Source: Mesostigma viride (lineage: Eukaryota > Streptophyta > Mesostigmatophyceae > Mesostigmatales > Mesostigmataceae). From it: DNA of 64,000 nt. The position numbers and the translations under genes are program-made. The stretch is taken from assembly GCA_009746045.1 (NCBI GenBank), contig RPFO01000041.1:7534613-7598612 (forward strand), read 5' to 3'. Below, in pieces: positions 34,970 to 46,300 of the stretch (the stretch's first letter is position 1; each line of letters starts with the position of its first letter). A model generated the notes under the pieces. The model searched no databases and was not told where the DNA came from. It saw nothing but the letters and a program-made list of their open reading frames with translations.

Positions 34970-36768
34970 TTCAAACCTATCAGGAACGCACCCTCACACC
35001 TGAAGCAGCCATTGAACAGTGGCCTACCTTTATCACTGATCTGAAACAGCTAGTGCTTACCAATAACCACATGGAAGCAGTAGAACGTTTCAACTGGCTT
35101 GCTGCATATAAGGTGAACAAGAATAACCTCTCTGGGGATGCAAAAACATACAGGGTAATGATAGAGAAAGACCTTGAGCTTCTCAAGCTCCAACCAAGGT
35201 ATCTCATCCACACCTGGCTAACAAAAGCTAATTTGCAACCCTCTGTCCTGGCTACCCTGCTTACAGGCCTCAAGTCCCTCTGGGATAACTTCAGAGCTGC
35301 CATGCTCTATATCGAGGAGGCAGTGGACCCCCTGGGTACTGGCAACCCCCAGGCCCAGGACCCCAAGGTCCAGGGTGTCCAAGGCCACAAGCGCAAGGGG
35401 GGGGCCAGCCAGGGGGGGGCACCCAAGACCCACAAGTCCTCCCACCAAGGGGGCAGTGGCTCTCAGGGGCGTGGCAACACGTGGCACCGTGTGCCCCTGC
35501 ATGGCAACCCCAACAACAACAACAACAACAATAACAACAACAGGTCCCAGCAGGGCCCTAACAACAACAGGTCCCAGCAGGGCCATAACCACAACAACAA
35601 TCGGTCCCAGCAGGGAAACAACCACAACAACAACAACAACCAACCTGGAAACCCTGGCATACGGTGCCTGAGGTGCTTCCAGAAGGGGCATGACAGGAAA
35701 CACTGCCCCAACAACGACTCCCTGCACACCGACGTGGATCTCTGCCCGGGTTGCTGGCACGCACGTCATCCACTGGGACCTCCAAGCAGCCGGTGCAACA
35801 GGACTCGCTACCAGAAACAATGCGAGTTCTCTCACCTTGCTTACTCTGAGGATGATGATCTCATTACCATTGGGGATGGCAGCCAGGGCATAATTGATTT
35901 TGAGGCAGCAACCTTACTGTCCTCCCAACACCCTGTCCTGGAACCTTACATAAAAGCACTAACCCCTACTGTTGACAACTCCATAGATCTTAAGGAGCTT
36001 GCTCATCAGCTGCACCTAGCCATGGGTCATGAAACAGTGGCTGAGGAACTGGCCAAACGGCTGGGGGGTAGTAGCATGGGAAAACAACTCAGGAATGCAG
36101 TAAAACTGGCTAGACAACACTGTCAAGAATGTCAGTTCAATAGCCCCAAACCTCAAAAATGGCATACTGCAACTCCTTCCACCACTAGGGGCATGATAGT
36201 GGGGGATGTGATGCACATCAACAAAGATGTCCAACCATACCTGATCCTAAAAGACTCATGGTCCAGGTTCACAGTAATGGAACCCCTACCTGGCATGTCT
36301 GCAGGGCAGCTACGTGTTGCGCTCATGATTGCTTTACCCAGATTCTACCCAGTTGACAGAATTTTGCTTGATCAACAATTTTCTTGTCTGACTGACCTGG
36401 AAGGGTGTGAAGCAATAGAGATTGCTGGGCTGGAAGATCATGAGGGTCAGGGGGTCATTGAAAGAACCATCAGATCTGTCAAAACCCTACTAGCCAAAAA
36501 TCCTTCCAAGGATGCTACTTCAGGGGTCTATTGTGACAGGGCACTCTGGTGTCATGAAATGTGCACAACCCTAAACATGAGACCTGTCTTGCATGCCAAG
36601 TGGGGGGAAGTAATCCCAGCAGGCCTGCAGGCAGGTGTATATCACCCAGAGGTGATAGCACTGTACAACACTGCACGTGCACAAACCTCAGCAAAACTGG
36701 CAGAAAAAGATAAAACCCATCCCAGGCCAGTATTCCAAAAAGGTGATCAAGTTCTCTATTACAATTAG
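34966..36768 (+). pseudogene. Copia-1 gag zinc knuckle and integrase
   Basis: A 600-codon frame: gag helices; a low-complexity Asn/Gln linker; a CCHC knuckle CLRCFQKGHDRKHC; a second Cys/His cluster; then directly an integrase with HLAMGH and, 30 residues on, CQEC (HHCC zinc site), catalytic Asp in GDVMH, Asp in ILLDQQF, and Glu in GVIERTIRS 29 residues later. No protease lies between gag and integrase. The frame stops at TAG in QVLYYN, but the same frame continues open afterwards with the integrase C-terminal domain (GTWLGPVTIRGF ... RIKKYY, to about 36935). Confidence 0.8.
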
Positions 36769-36931
36769 GAAAACAGCTTTGGTAAGGTTGGGACTTGGCT
36801 AGGTCCAGTTACCATCCGTGGATTTACCAAAAACAGCAAGACCGTGGAGGTCAAGCACAATCTCAATGGGAAGCGTCACAGGGTGAGCTGTCATAGAATT
36901 AAGAAGTATTATTCTCCCATGGCAGAGTCAC

Positions 36932-37660
36932 GTGCCTGGGGAAGAGTCTTTAAGCATGGACTCACTACTTCTATCTGGCAACTCCAGCATGCCCAGCAGT
37001 AGCCCTGAGCCACCAATTACTGCTGTTGACAGCACCACAGCACCCTCTGTGAACCCTTCCACCCTCAGTGAAGCCAGGCCCACTTCACAACCTGGGGATC
37101 GCTTAACCAGGCACGAGGTAGCTGGGTTGGAAGCATTAGCTCAGCCCCAAGGCACCAAATTGTCTGCCAACCCTCCCGCTCTGAGGTCAAGATTGGCAGT
37201 CGCCTTGCAAGCATTACACAGGTCACATAAGCAACAAGCTGCTGTGGCCGAAGGGTTGGCAAAAGTCTCAGCTGTGTGCACTAGTCAGGACCCCTGGACC
37301 CTGGCAATAGACACTCAGGCACAGGTCAGCGTGATCAGTGCACAAGCCATCCCTGGTCTTGAGATTGCACCTTCATTTTGGGCAGTGACGGGTACGTGCA
37401 GGATTTCTCAGGCCAAAGCTCACTGGATGTAGTGGGACAGGTGATGCTCCCTATACTTGGTATTCAGACACAGATCCAGGTGGTGGAGGGGTACTCTGGT
37501 AACACCTTGTTGGGGGAACCTTTTGTATCCTATCCTGGGGTGCTTATCTCAGCTAATGAGCTCAGTGTCACAGGGGTGGGTGCAGTTCCTCTGGACCACT
37601 TTAAAATCCCTCTCTCCAGTATTGTCCCTGGAATGGATGCTGTCATCAAGGCAGTCAACA
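36932..37660 (+). pseudogene. Copia-1 protease-like domain (after integrase), frameshifted
   Basis: Frame 36932-37432 has a Ser/Pro-rich linker and then WTLAIDTQAQVSVIS (Asp codon at 37310), the active-site loop pattern of a retropepsin with Gln in place of the usual Gly. After a frameshift near 37400 the next frame gives DVVGQVMLPIL, then VVEGYSGNTLLGEPF, the flap-side and second-half strands. The end reads KAVNT and is cut at 37660 by a CACTA-type insertion; coding resumes at 53557. Confidence 0.65.
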
Positions 37661-37672
37661 CACTAGGAACTC

Positions 37673-38035
37673 GCTACTGAGAAAACTGAGATTTCCTGAG
37701 ATTTCCTGAGATTTCCTGAGAAAAAAACTGAGATTTCCTGAGATTTCCTGAGATGTCCTGAGATTTCCTGAGATTTCCTGAGATTTTCCTGAGATTTCCT
37801 GAGATTTCCTGAGAAAGTGACCTGAGATTTCCTGAGATTGGCCTGAGAAAATTGGCTTTTTCTCAGGAAATCTCAGGAAATCTCAGGGCTAAGTGGAAAC
37901 TGAGATTTTACGTGGACACTGAGATTTTTTTTTCTCAGGCTGAAAATCTCAGGGCATTTTCTCAGGCGCTTAAAATCTCAGGGCATTTTCTCAGGCGCTT
38001 AAAATCTCAGGGCATTTTCTCAGGCATGCCATTGC
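37673..38035 (+). repeat. Left subterminal CTGAGATTTCC array of CACTA-2
   Basis: At least 15 CTGAGATTTCC units, then inverted TCTCAGG/AATCTCAGGGCATTTT units from 37860. Different in sequence from the TGACA arrays of CACTA-1 although the terminal CACTAGGA is shared. Confidence 0.8.
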
Positions 38036-38499
38036 CAGAATTAAATGTGTATTCTAACAAGCATAACACCATCATGCAATAAATCCAACAATTCATTAAT
38101 GAATTAAATACGTTATTAGCACATCTTGTGGTATTAGGCGTGGCATTCATGGCATCACGCTGTTTGATAGTAATGAACTTATGTTTCATTGTGGCATTCT
38201 GTGACTCATCATTTCAATACCATCAAAATATAAAACATCGACTCAAAACTGCTCTCATCCTATTTCTGGATTGCTAGCTGATGGCTCATGGCCATATAAC
38301 AGCTGGCATGCCAGAGCCCAGCAACGGTGGTTTCACTCAATATTGATGTGTATGTACGTCTTCTCGTCGAGCTTGTATGCTCCACGATCTGCATCAAGTC
38401 ATCCCCCAATGAAAGAAAGCATACAGAAAGCAAGGAGTTAAATTTACAAACATGATAATAATGCCATATGCAACATGATATTCCAAGAATGATATAGAA
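38036..38499. other. No gene seen (CACTA-2 interior)
   Basis: AT-rich DNA with short frames only. Confidence 0.4.
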
Positions 38500-39660
38500 G
38501 GCGGGCATGCTGCCATGCATTGCGTGACTGCGTGCAGGCGTGCAGCTAGGTGTGCGTGCGTGGGCGAGTGCGTGCAGTTGTGCATGAGTGCGTTTGTGCA
38601 GGCGTGCCTTGGCGGGTGGGTTGATGGCTGTGTGCAGGCGTGCGTGCGTGAGTGGGTGCGTGAGAGTGTGCAGCTATGTGTGCGTGTGCGTGCACTTGTG
38701 CATGTGCGCGTTTGTGCAGGCGTGCCTTGGTGGGTGGGTTGATGGCTGCGTGCATGCGTGCGTGCGAGGGTAGAAGCGTGGGAGTGTGCAGCTAGGTGTG
38801 CGTGCGTGCAGTCGGTGGGCGTGGTGAAGTCTCCGGGGTGTCGCTGTGGACATGGGTGGGGCACTGGACTCGTGGGTGATACCGTTGTGGGAGGTGAATT
38901 GGGTGGGTACTCGTGGTCCTGGGTATTGTAGAGTGTGTGTGTGTGTGTGTGTTGGACTATTGGGGGGACCCCCCCCCTTTGGCGGGGGTCATGGGGGACA
39001 TTGTTATGGGTTGATTATGTAGTAGTTGTGAGTCGCAGTTGTAGGTAGCTCGTGCGTAGGTCACAGGTTCGTGTGAGGGTTGGGGATGCTTGGGTTGCGT
39101 GGGTGGCTTGGGTATGGTACGTAGGCGGGCTTGCCGGTGGTCGGTGCAGCAGTGTCAGTTATGGTTGAGTGGACAGCTGATTGGTTGCCCCGGAGGCCGG
39201 GGTGGATGGTTATGCTTCACGTGGATGGTGGGGTGGAGTCATCGTATGTTGGGGCAGCGGGGGCGGGGTGGGCGGGGTGCAGTGGTGTAGGGGAACCTCG
39301 TTGTGGGGCGGTAGGTTTGTTTAGTAGGCGGTTTGTTATGTTGGTGTGGAAGGTGGTGTATGTAATACGGAAGGGTGGTAGTCAGATAGGTTGGTTTGGG
39401 GGGACTCAAGGTGGATGGTCAGGTGGGTCATCGGATGGTTTGGGGGAGGAGGGCGGTGTTACGGTGTTGTGGGGGACCTCAGCGTGGGGGCGAGAGTAGT
39501 CCGTAGTCAGGTGGGGATGGATAACGGCATGTGGATGTCTGTGACGTATATTTGTGGGTGGGGCGGGTATGGAACAGGCAGGGGAGTGGGGCGAGTGGGA
39601 GTTAGCGGGGTGGAGGGTGCTGGCATTGTGGCGGGATGGTTGGAGGCACACGGACACACG
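38500..39660 (+). repeat. TGCG/GTGGG-rich low-complexity tract
   Basis: TGCGTGCGTG-type DNA to 38830, (GT)n at 38934-38952, then GGGTGG/GGTGGG-rich DNA to 39660. A ~100-bp block with GCAGGCGTGCCTTGG is duplicated at 38608 and 38717. Confidence 0.75.
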
Positions 39661-40683
39661 TAATGGCAAGAGTAACTGCATGCATAGCAACATTGGACCA
39701 GCTGTTCCTAGAACATCTGCAACCCTCAGCATGCAACAACCAACAGCAACTGACAACTGCCGACAGTGACAACGTTAGCAAGATGTGACGCCAAGTCCAC
39801 TGGAGACCCCGATGTAATTTCACTAGAACTTGGGAAAGCGACCCCTTGATAAGAGGGGTCGCCCTCGCGAAGCCTAGCAGGTGGTTCCCAGTCCTGCCGT
39901 GTACTTCACTTAATTCGGGGCCGCACACTTCGTTTGGTGCAGCAAGGGCTCGTGGCCGGTATGGTGGTAGCCGGTAGGCTTGATTGCCATGGATATCCGC
40001 GGCGTGGCGGAGGGGCCGCAGGGAGCGAGGCACCATGGAGGAGGCGATGGAGCGATTGAAGAAATGTAGGCAGTAGCCCGGTGCCCAGCAGCAGCGGAAG
40101 TGGAAATATTGCTTGACGCGGTGCGTGCGGTGGGATGGGTAGGCACTGCCTGCCATCACCCGGACATTTCCTGTTACGGCACAGCCCGCAGTCGGCCATA
40201 TTGGAGCAGACGGGCCTTGCTGCGAATCGAGGGCGTGATATTGCACGGGAAAAATCATGCCGAGAGTCTCAGGGCGTCTCGCATGGCGACAGCTGCAGCG
40301 TGAGGGCCGACAAGCTCGAGATGCAGGTCTCGTCGGTACATGTGGGCCACTGGTGAGGTCGCCAATGTGATGGAGCCCTCTCCATCGTGCCAGTCGGACA
40401 TCACTCAACAGCCAACAACGATCTTTTGTGCGACCAGCAGCCTCCGAATTCCCGAAGTCCGGACTCCGGACGCAGCGCCCCTCTCCAACGGACTGCACGC
40501 GGAAATTTGAAATTCAGCCCGAAGGGCACGCGCCGCGCCAGAGCTGGCACAGGAAGTGGACGTTGCACGTGAATTGGAGAACGCCACCGTGACAAAGACC
40601 AAGGCGATAACGGCAGGTACGCAGCCTTGGCAGCGCCATAATTTTACTTGGACACCATGCGCGGTGCTGTAGGCAGCCATATA
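39661..40683. other. No gene recognised (CACTA-2 interior left of copia-2)
   Basis: The 298-codon minus frame at 39602-40498 has no family motifs and partly overlaps low-complexity DNA. A plus-strand stretch at 40530-40610 reads AQEVDVARELENATVTKTK before GCAGGTACGC, exon-like but isolated. Confidence 0.35.
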
Positions 40684-41300
40684 AGTTAACGTAAAGGATT
40701 TACGTTAGATGGATAGAGATTGTTACGCTCTTTCCAACGGCACCTTGAACGCCTCATTTGGTTAAGGAACGTAAAAGTTATGACGTTTCCTAGGCTGTGC
40801 CGACAGTACCCGGCGCGCCACTGTGGGCGCGTACGGACACAGGATGTACAAGTGTCACTTTGATAGTCCGCAGGACGTTGACAGGACTTGTACAGGACTT
40901 GATGGTCAATTGATAGGTAGGCGCACTGTAGCGCGCCAGGACCTATGAGACAATTGATGCTGACTAGTGTACGGATAGGTCCACAGGACTAGCCGTATGG
41001 ACAATTGATAGATCTGCGCGCCAAAGGCGTGCCAGAGTCTGTGTAATCAATTGATTGACAGTTCAGCTGTGACAGTGCAGCTGAATACTTGGACGCGTCC
41101 CTAGTAAGCTATATGAGTGACTTGGTCACACCGGGACGCTAGTTCTTGCGTGCACGTTCTCTTGGCACTGCGACCCTGTCGTCTGTGCTGCGTGCAGTCT
41201 TGGAAGTGACGTGACTTACGTCTGTGTTTCCTGATTATTAATAAAGGCAACTTCCTGCAAGAACCATGGCGGAATTCGTGGCATTCTTACCCTCACAACT
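40684..41300 (+). repeat. Copia-2 5' LTR
   Basis: Starts AGTTAACGTAAAGG, ends CTCACAACT. Contains AATTGATAGG-type repeats and, near the end, TATTAATAAAGGC, a possible TATA or poly(A) signal. The sequence just after it (CGTATTACACGCTC) is not a standard tRNA 3'-end complement. Confidence 0.9.
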
Positions 41301-41324
41301 CGTATTACACGCTCTGTCAAAAAG

Positions 41325-42035
41325 ATGCCAAATTCGGAAGAATTTCGGATTCCGGACGATGAGGAAATAGCCGCTCCGCCGGCTGGTTCTTCGTCAAGAC
41401 CAACTGTGCCGTCGTGGCAACAATTGCTCGACGAAGTTACAGTTTCGCTCGACGAGCTTCATCGTCAGCAGCGTGCAGCTCACGCATTGCTCGGGGATAA
41501 CCCCGAGGACCCCGATTTGCCAGCACTGGTGCCGGCAATCCGCAACCTGTTGGACCAGATTCGAAACATTTTATCGACATTTACGGTCCAGGTGCGGGGA
41601 GGTTTGCGGTCGGTGACCGAAGTCACGACTGCCATTGAGGAGTTGGACAACGTCCTCTCTTCACTCACCGGTTACCAGAGAAACCTGCAAAACTGGGCAT
41701 CGCTTCGCACGGGGGGCGCGCCGGCGGTGTCAACAAATTTGTTTCAGGATCTCGCGCTGTTATCGCTGCTCACTCGCGGCGTACGCAGTCGCGAGCGCCA
41801 GGTTTTAATTAACCTGGTGGCATTTCTCGCCTCTGTGCGAGAGTGGATTCCCGCGGGGTGGGAATTATTGACGATCTTTACACATCCTCTGCGCCTCGTC
41901 GCGCGTCGGCGCGTCGCAACTTACGCGGCGGGGAGCACGCCGGTTTTAATTCATACCGGTGCAGGTCCGGAGCTGGATATGGAGGATCGTGAGTTCGTAT
42001 ACACGTACTGCGACTTCAGGGGCCTTGACTACTAG
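41325..42035 (+). CDS. Copia-2 extra 5' ORF, unknown function
   Basis: A 236-codon frame opening 25 bases after the LTR. Acidic start (NSEEFRIPDDEEI), then Leu/Ile-rich amphipathic helices between about residues 25 and 110 that could form a coiled coil, then a basic stretch (RLVARRRVATYAAG) and an acidic end. No zinc knuckle, protease or nuclease motif. It is separated from gag by ~170 bases, so it needs its own initiation or splicing; GTAGTGCAG directly before the gag ATG is acceptor-like. It could be a divergent capsid N-terminus or an accessory protein. Not visible in copia-1 or copia-3, whose 5' parts are missing or unmatched. Confidence 0.5.
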   Translation: MPNSEEFRIPDDEEIAAPPAGSSSRPTVPSWQQLLDEVTVSLDELHRQQRAAHALLGDNPEDPDLPALVPAIRNLLDQIRNILSTFTVQVRGGLRSVTEVTTAIEELDNVLSSLTGYQRNLQNWASLRTGGAPAVSTNLFQDLALLSLLTRGVRSRERQVLINLVAFLASVREWIPAGWELLTIFTHPLRLVARRRVATYAAGSTPVLIHTGAGPELDMEDREFVYTYCDFRGLDY

Positions 42036-42203
42036 TCGGCCTAATTTTCTTCTGCAGTACTTGTCGACATTTTTTTGTCGAATTTCGGCGGCAATTCGCG
42101 GGGCGGCAGCGACACCGGCGCAGGCGGCAGAGGCGACACAAAAATTTTGTACATATTTTCTGCTGCTTCGTTAAGGTGTTCTTTGAATAGCTGGTAGTGC
42201 AGG

Positions 42204-42920
42204 ATGGCTGAGGGACGCCGTAGCAAGGGTCCAGCCAGTGGGAATAATAATGGGGGTGCTGGTAGTGGAACCGCTCACGTAGATGACGTGGGGCTTACCG
42301 GAGAGATTACCAACCTTCCTCACAATAATAATAATGCACAAGCTATTCATGGCTTTGATCTTACCACACAGGGTCTTTTAATTGTCAATCAGTTGCAGCC
42401 TGTAACCTCAGACTCCAAGCCTAAGCAGGCTGAAGAGTTTGTGGAGGGATTGGAAGGGTTCCCTAGCTTGTACGGTGGTACAAATTACTATCAAATCTGG
42501 ATAGGCAGTAGCACTTTTGGCAAGTGTACTGACCAGATTAAGGACCTAACCAGGGAGTGCAAAAAGGCCAATAAGGCCTGGGCACTGTACGTGGCTGAGC
42601 TGAAGGAGCTGCTGGAGGACCAGAGGAAGAAAGTGGGCATCCATTGGCAGGACAAGTACCAAGGGTGGGAGGTCAAGGGGGACCTGATCCAGAACTTTCT
42701 CAACTATTGTAAGATGGTTGAGGAGGGCAGGGCTCACGGCTTTAATGTCGCTGATAACATAGCCCTAACCAACTGGCTCAAGGTTTCTGGGCTGGATAAG
42801 GCGACACGTGGCTCCTTAAAAGTCATGTGTGCCCCACACTCTACCCTGAAGGCCTACAAGGTCATCATAAACAAGCACTCGAGGCAGAGGAGCTGTTTGA
42901 GGGTGGAGTGCCAGCAGTGA
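42204..42920 (+). CDS. Copia-2 gag, capsid part
   Basis: Starts MAEGRRSKG in good context. An Asn-rich leader is followed by a helical domain (QAEEFVEGLEGFPSLYGG; KAWALYVAELKELLEDQ; FLNYCKMVEEGRAHGF), compatible with a copia-type capsid. The frame ends at 42920, but the natural continuation (QALEAEELFEGG, then zinc knuckle) is one base back, from about 42872. Joining therefore needs a -1 shift; no textbook slippery heptamer is visible at the overlap, so mutation or a base-calling error is possible. Confidence 0.65.
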   Translation: MAEGRRSKGPASGNNNGGAGSGTAHVDDVGLTGEITNLPHNNNNAQAIHGFDLTTQGLLIVNQLQPVTSDSKPKQAEEFVEGLEGFPSLYGGTNYYQIWIGSSTFGKCTDQIKDLTRECKKANKAWALYVAELKELLEDQRKKVGIHWQDKYQGWEVKGDLIQNFLNYCKMVEEGRAHGFNVADNIALTNWLKVSGLDKATRGSLKVMCAPHSTLKAYKVIINKHSRQRSCLRVECQQ

Positions 42921-43318
42921 AGGCTACCCAGGCAGGCGGGCGTACCCAGGGTGGCTCCAAGACGTCTGAGGCTGACCGAAGCCAAGGAGGGCGTAGGGGC
43001 AACCATCACAAGCGCAAGGGAGATCATTCACCTGATTCTGACAGGAGGTCACACTCCAAGTCGGTGTTCAGGCGGGTGGGTGGTCAGCCCAAGCAGGGCA
43101 ACGCGTCTGACAATGGGGGCAGTGGCCAGGGCAAGTCCAAGATACAATGCTACCTGTGCAAGGGGTGGGGGCACATCAAGAAGGAGTGTCCCAGCTTCAA
43201 GAAGTCCCAGGGCCAGGGCAGCAACAAGAATAACAACAACAACAAGAAGAACAACAACAAGTCCCAGGCAGGCCAGCCTTCAAAGGGCAGTCAGCAAGAA
43301 GACAACAAGGAGCAGTGA
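42872..43318 (+). CDS. Copia-2 gag, nucleocapsid part with zinc knuckle
   Basis: Gly/Lys/Asp-rich, then CYLCKGWGHIKKEC, a perfect C-x2-C-x4-H-x4-C knuckle that binds element RNA, then an Asn/Lys-rich tail. It ends at TGA (43316-43318) in the context CAG TGA CTG; the same frame is open again immediately afterwards and runs straight into pol. So gag and pol are separated by a single in-frame stop. Confidence 0.75.
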   Translation, partial: QALEAEELFEGGVPAVKATQAGGRTQGGSKTSEADRSQGGRRGNHHKRKGDHSPDSDRRSHSKSVFRRVGGQPKQGNASDNGGSGQGKSKIQCYLCKGWGHIKKECPSFKKSQGQGSNKNNNNNKKNNNKSQAGQPSKGSQQEDNKEQ

Positions 43319-46300
43319 CTGTCTGAGGCAACCCCTACACACCTTAATTCACCCAAGGGGGAGGCCAGGTGCTCCAATGCAGATTTTATATCTGGGCAAC
43401 AAGAGGGTGATCTCCAGGTTCAGTGTGGCCCCAGGTCACCTGGAGAGGTACAGGTTCCTATGAAGACGTCCTTGACAGCTGATGCAGCTGTAAGTATGTC
43501 TGACCCTATGCATCCTCGTGCTGGGCACGAGGGTGGACCTCTCATTTTGAGAGAAACCAATGTACAACCACAGAGGGGTGTGAAGGCCTCTGGTGGTATG
43601 CATGTGGTCCCTGCTGGCGGTCCAGGTGTTGGGCATGAGCAGGGTGACTCAGGCTCTGAGTCAGAACAGGATGGAAGTCAGCATGGTGATGCTGGACAAC
43701 CTGACAGCACAGTCCTGACTGTGCCAGGGACTGCTTCCTCTGTGTACCAGGAGTTGGGTGCCCGAATCCACAACATGTTTGGGCATGCCACTTCTCTGTC
43801 AAACAACTTTGCCTTCCGTATGGGCAGGGCACCCCTTCTTAAGGCGTGTCAGCAAGCTGCCTCACGGTGTAAGTGCCAGTTGTCCTCCAACAAGCCCAGG
43901 AAATCACATGCCAAAGCTCTACCTCAGAGCATTGGTGATCTGCAGTGTGATATCCAACACATCAGGGGCATGCAACTGTTGGTGTGCGTGGACAGGTACA
44001 CGAAATACAAGGTGCTGGAGCATTTACCTTCTATGAAGAACAGGTACTTGCTGGCTGCCCTGCAGAATGTAAGAGCCAAGTTTCCTACCACAAGGATCCA
44101 GGTGGACATGCAGTTTCAGCATCTCAAGGGTGATCCTACCCTTCCTGAGTTGCTGGTTACACCTAGGGAGGCTCATGGGCAGCAGGGTGCTATCGAGAGG
44201 GCAATCCAGGAGGTCAAGAAATTGATCATCTCTGAAGACTGGGTACCCTTGTCTGCACCTGCACTTGTCAGGAGTGCATGGCTGAGGAACGTGGAGCAGC
44301 AGCTGAACAGCAGGGTTAACTTCTACTATGATGGAGTTGCTGTCAGCCCAATGGGTCTATATCATGGCCTGTGCCCACCACATGTGCTGGAGGGCTGGAA
44401 ACATGCTGCACATGTCACCTTTGCCAAGCTGAGGGAGAAGGACCGGGGTTGGAAGATGCTGGAGCCACAAGTGGGTCAGAAGGTCCTAGCTTGGAAGGAA
44501 CCTAGCCTTTATGGCAAACGTGGTAGCTGGAGTCCTGGGGTGGTTACCCAGGTTGATGAAGCTAGCCACGCATGCTTGGTCAGCATGGAGGACGAACCAA
44601 AGCATGTACACCGGCTGAGTTGGTCATATGTCAAGCCTAACCTGATGAATGAGGGCAGTCAGGCACAAGGCTCACAGGATCTGCAGGATTTTCAGGTCCC
44701 AGGTGACATCACTGACGCAACGACCACATCTGTTGCAGGGGAATCTGTCAGCCCTGGCCAGGTTGCAGAGGTACTTGTTGAACAGGCTGCAAGGTCAACA
44801 GCTGGGGAGTCAACTGTCAAGCCCAAGGCACTAACCAAGCCCAGGGGGACAAGTTTGGCTGGATTGATTGGGGCTCTACAAAGGGCCAAGAAGCAGCCCA
44901 AGGTAGCCAAGCTCAGGTGGCATGGCAATCTGGGGCTGGACACTGCCTTAGAGGTAGACACTAATTCTCAGGTCTCCATTATTGGGACCAGGGCTGCAGC
45001 AGGGTACAGCATGTCTGAACCCAGCTATCAGTTTGTGTCTGACTTCAGTGGCGGGGTACACGTGAAGGTACTGGGTGAGGTATTCATTCCTATCCTTGGA
45101 CAGGACACTGCTTTTTGTGTCTTGGAGGGCTATCAAGGACCTGCTCTTCTGGGGCAGAATTTCCTATGCCAGGATGGGGTAGTGATCACGTCCTCTCTCC
45201 TGACTAAGGAAGGGGCTGGTCAGGTCCCACTGATTAATTTCAGGACCACTCACCTATCACGTGCAGTAACCAGGACGGTTAAGCGTGTGCAAGTGTGCCA
45301 GGGGCAGGAGCCCTTGGTTGATGACCTCATACTGCCAGCTGCTAGTCATCCAAGCAGTTTGGGCATTGGTCCTCACTCACTTGCTGGACACAGCCCTATC
45401 AACTACCAAGGCCTGGTGAAGCTCATGTCCTCTCCCATTATGTGTCCCCAGGTCACACTGGGTCTGATTAAATCTGGGGAGGACTGGATCTCCAAGAAAT
45501 GCGTGGAACCTGTCAATGACCTGCCTCCTGCACGACGTCTACTCAAGCTCAAGTTTGTCATCAAGATGAAGGAGGTGGACGGGGTCAAGGTACCACATGT
45601 CAGGCCAGTGCTGAATGAGTTCAAGGGTACTGGTGAGTGCACTGCTGAGGAGTTGTATACCCCTGGCATGCTGCATGATACTTGGAGGCTGCTGCTGTGT
45701 GTCTTTCTAGGCCTTCTCAACAAGGGCTTGGACTATGGCTCAGTGGTGATAGACTTCAAGAGGGCATTTCTGGAGGGTGATGCAGATGTGGCACAGGAAA
45801 AGTGGGAGGGCAAGACGCCTTTCTATGTTAGGGTGCCTGCTGTATGGAAAAGGGACATCCACACGGAGTTCCTTAAAATCCTCAAGGGCCTGGAGGGCCT
45901 GAGGTCAAGTCCAATAATCTGGAGGGAGACTCTCAACCGTTTCCTGAAGGAGCATTGCAACTTGAAGGTCTCTCCTGTAGACCCCTGTCTGTTTCTGGGG
46001 CAATGGGAAGGCCTGCCAGTGTATGCTTCGCTGCACGGGGATGACCTACATCTGATAGCTCCCACGTCGTGGCTTAAGGAGCTGATCTCCATCATTAAGT
46101 CCAAGTTTCCTCTGGGTAGGGAGCAATGGCAGGTGGAGAATGAGCCTCTGCTGTTTGTGGGCATGGAGGCCACACTGGTGAAGAAGGGAGGGGAGTGGCG
46201 TATGCTGCTGGTGGGGGGCAATGACTATCAAGAGACCCTCATTAGCAAGCTTCCTCCAACCATCACACAGGCACTGTGTCCCATGGTGAGGGGCATGGTT

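Noticed and set aside
39602-40498. 298-codon minus-strand frame
   Set aside because: No motif, odd composition, extends into GT-rich low-complexity DNA; three frames are similarly open here.
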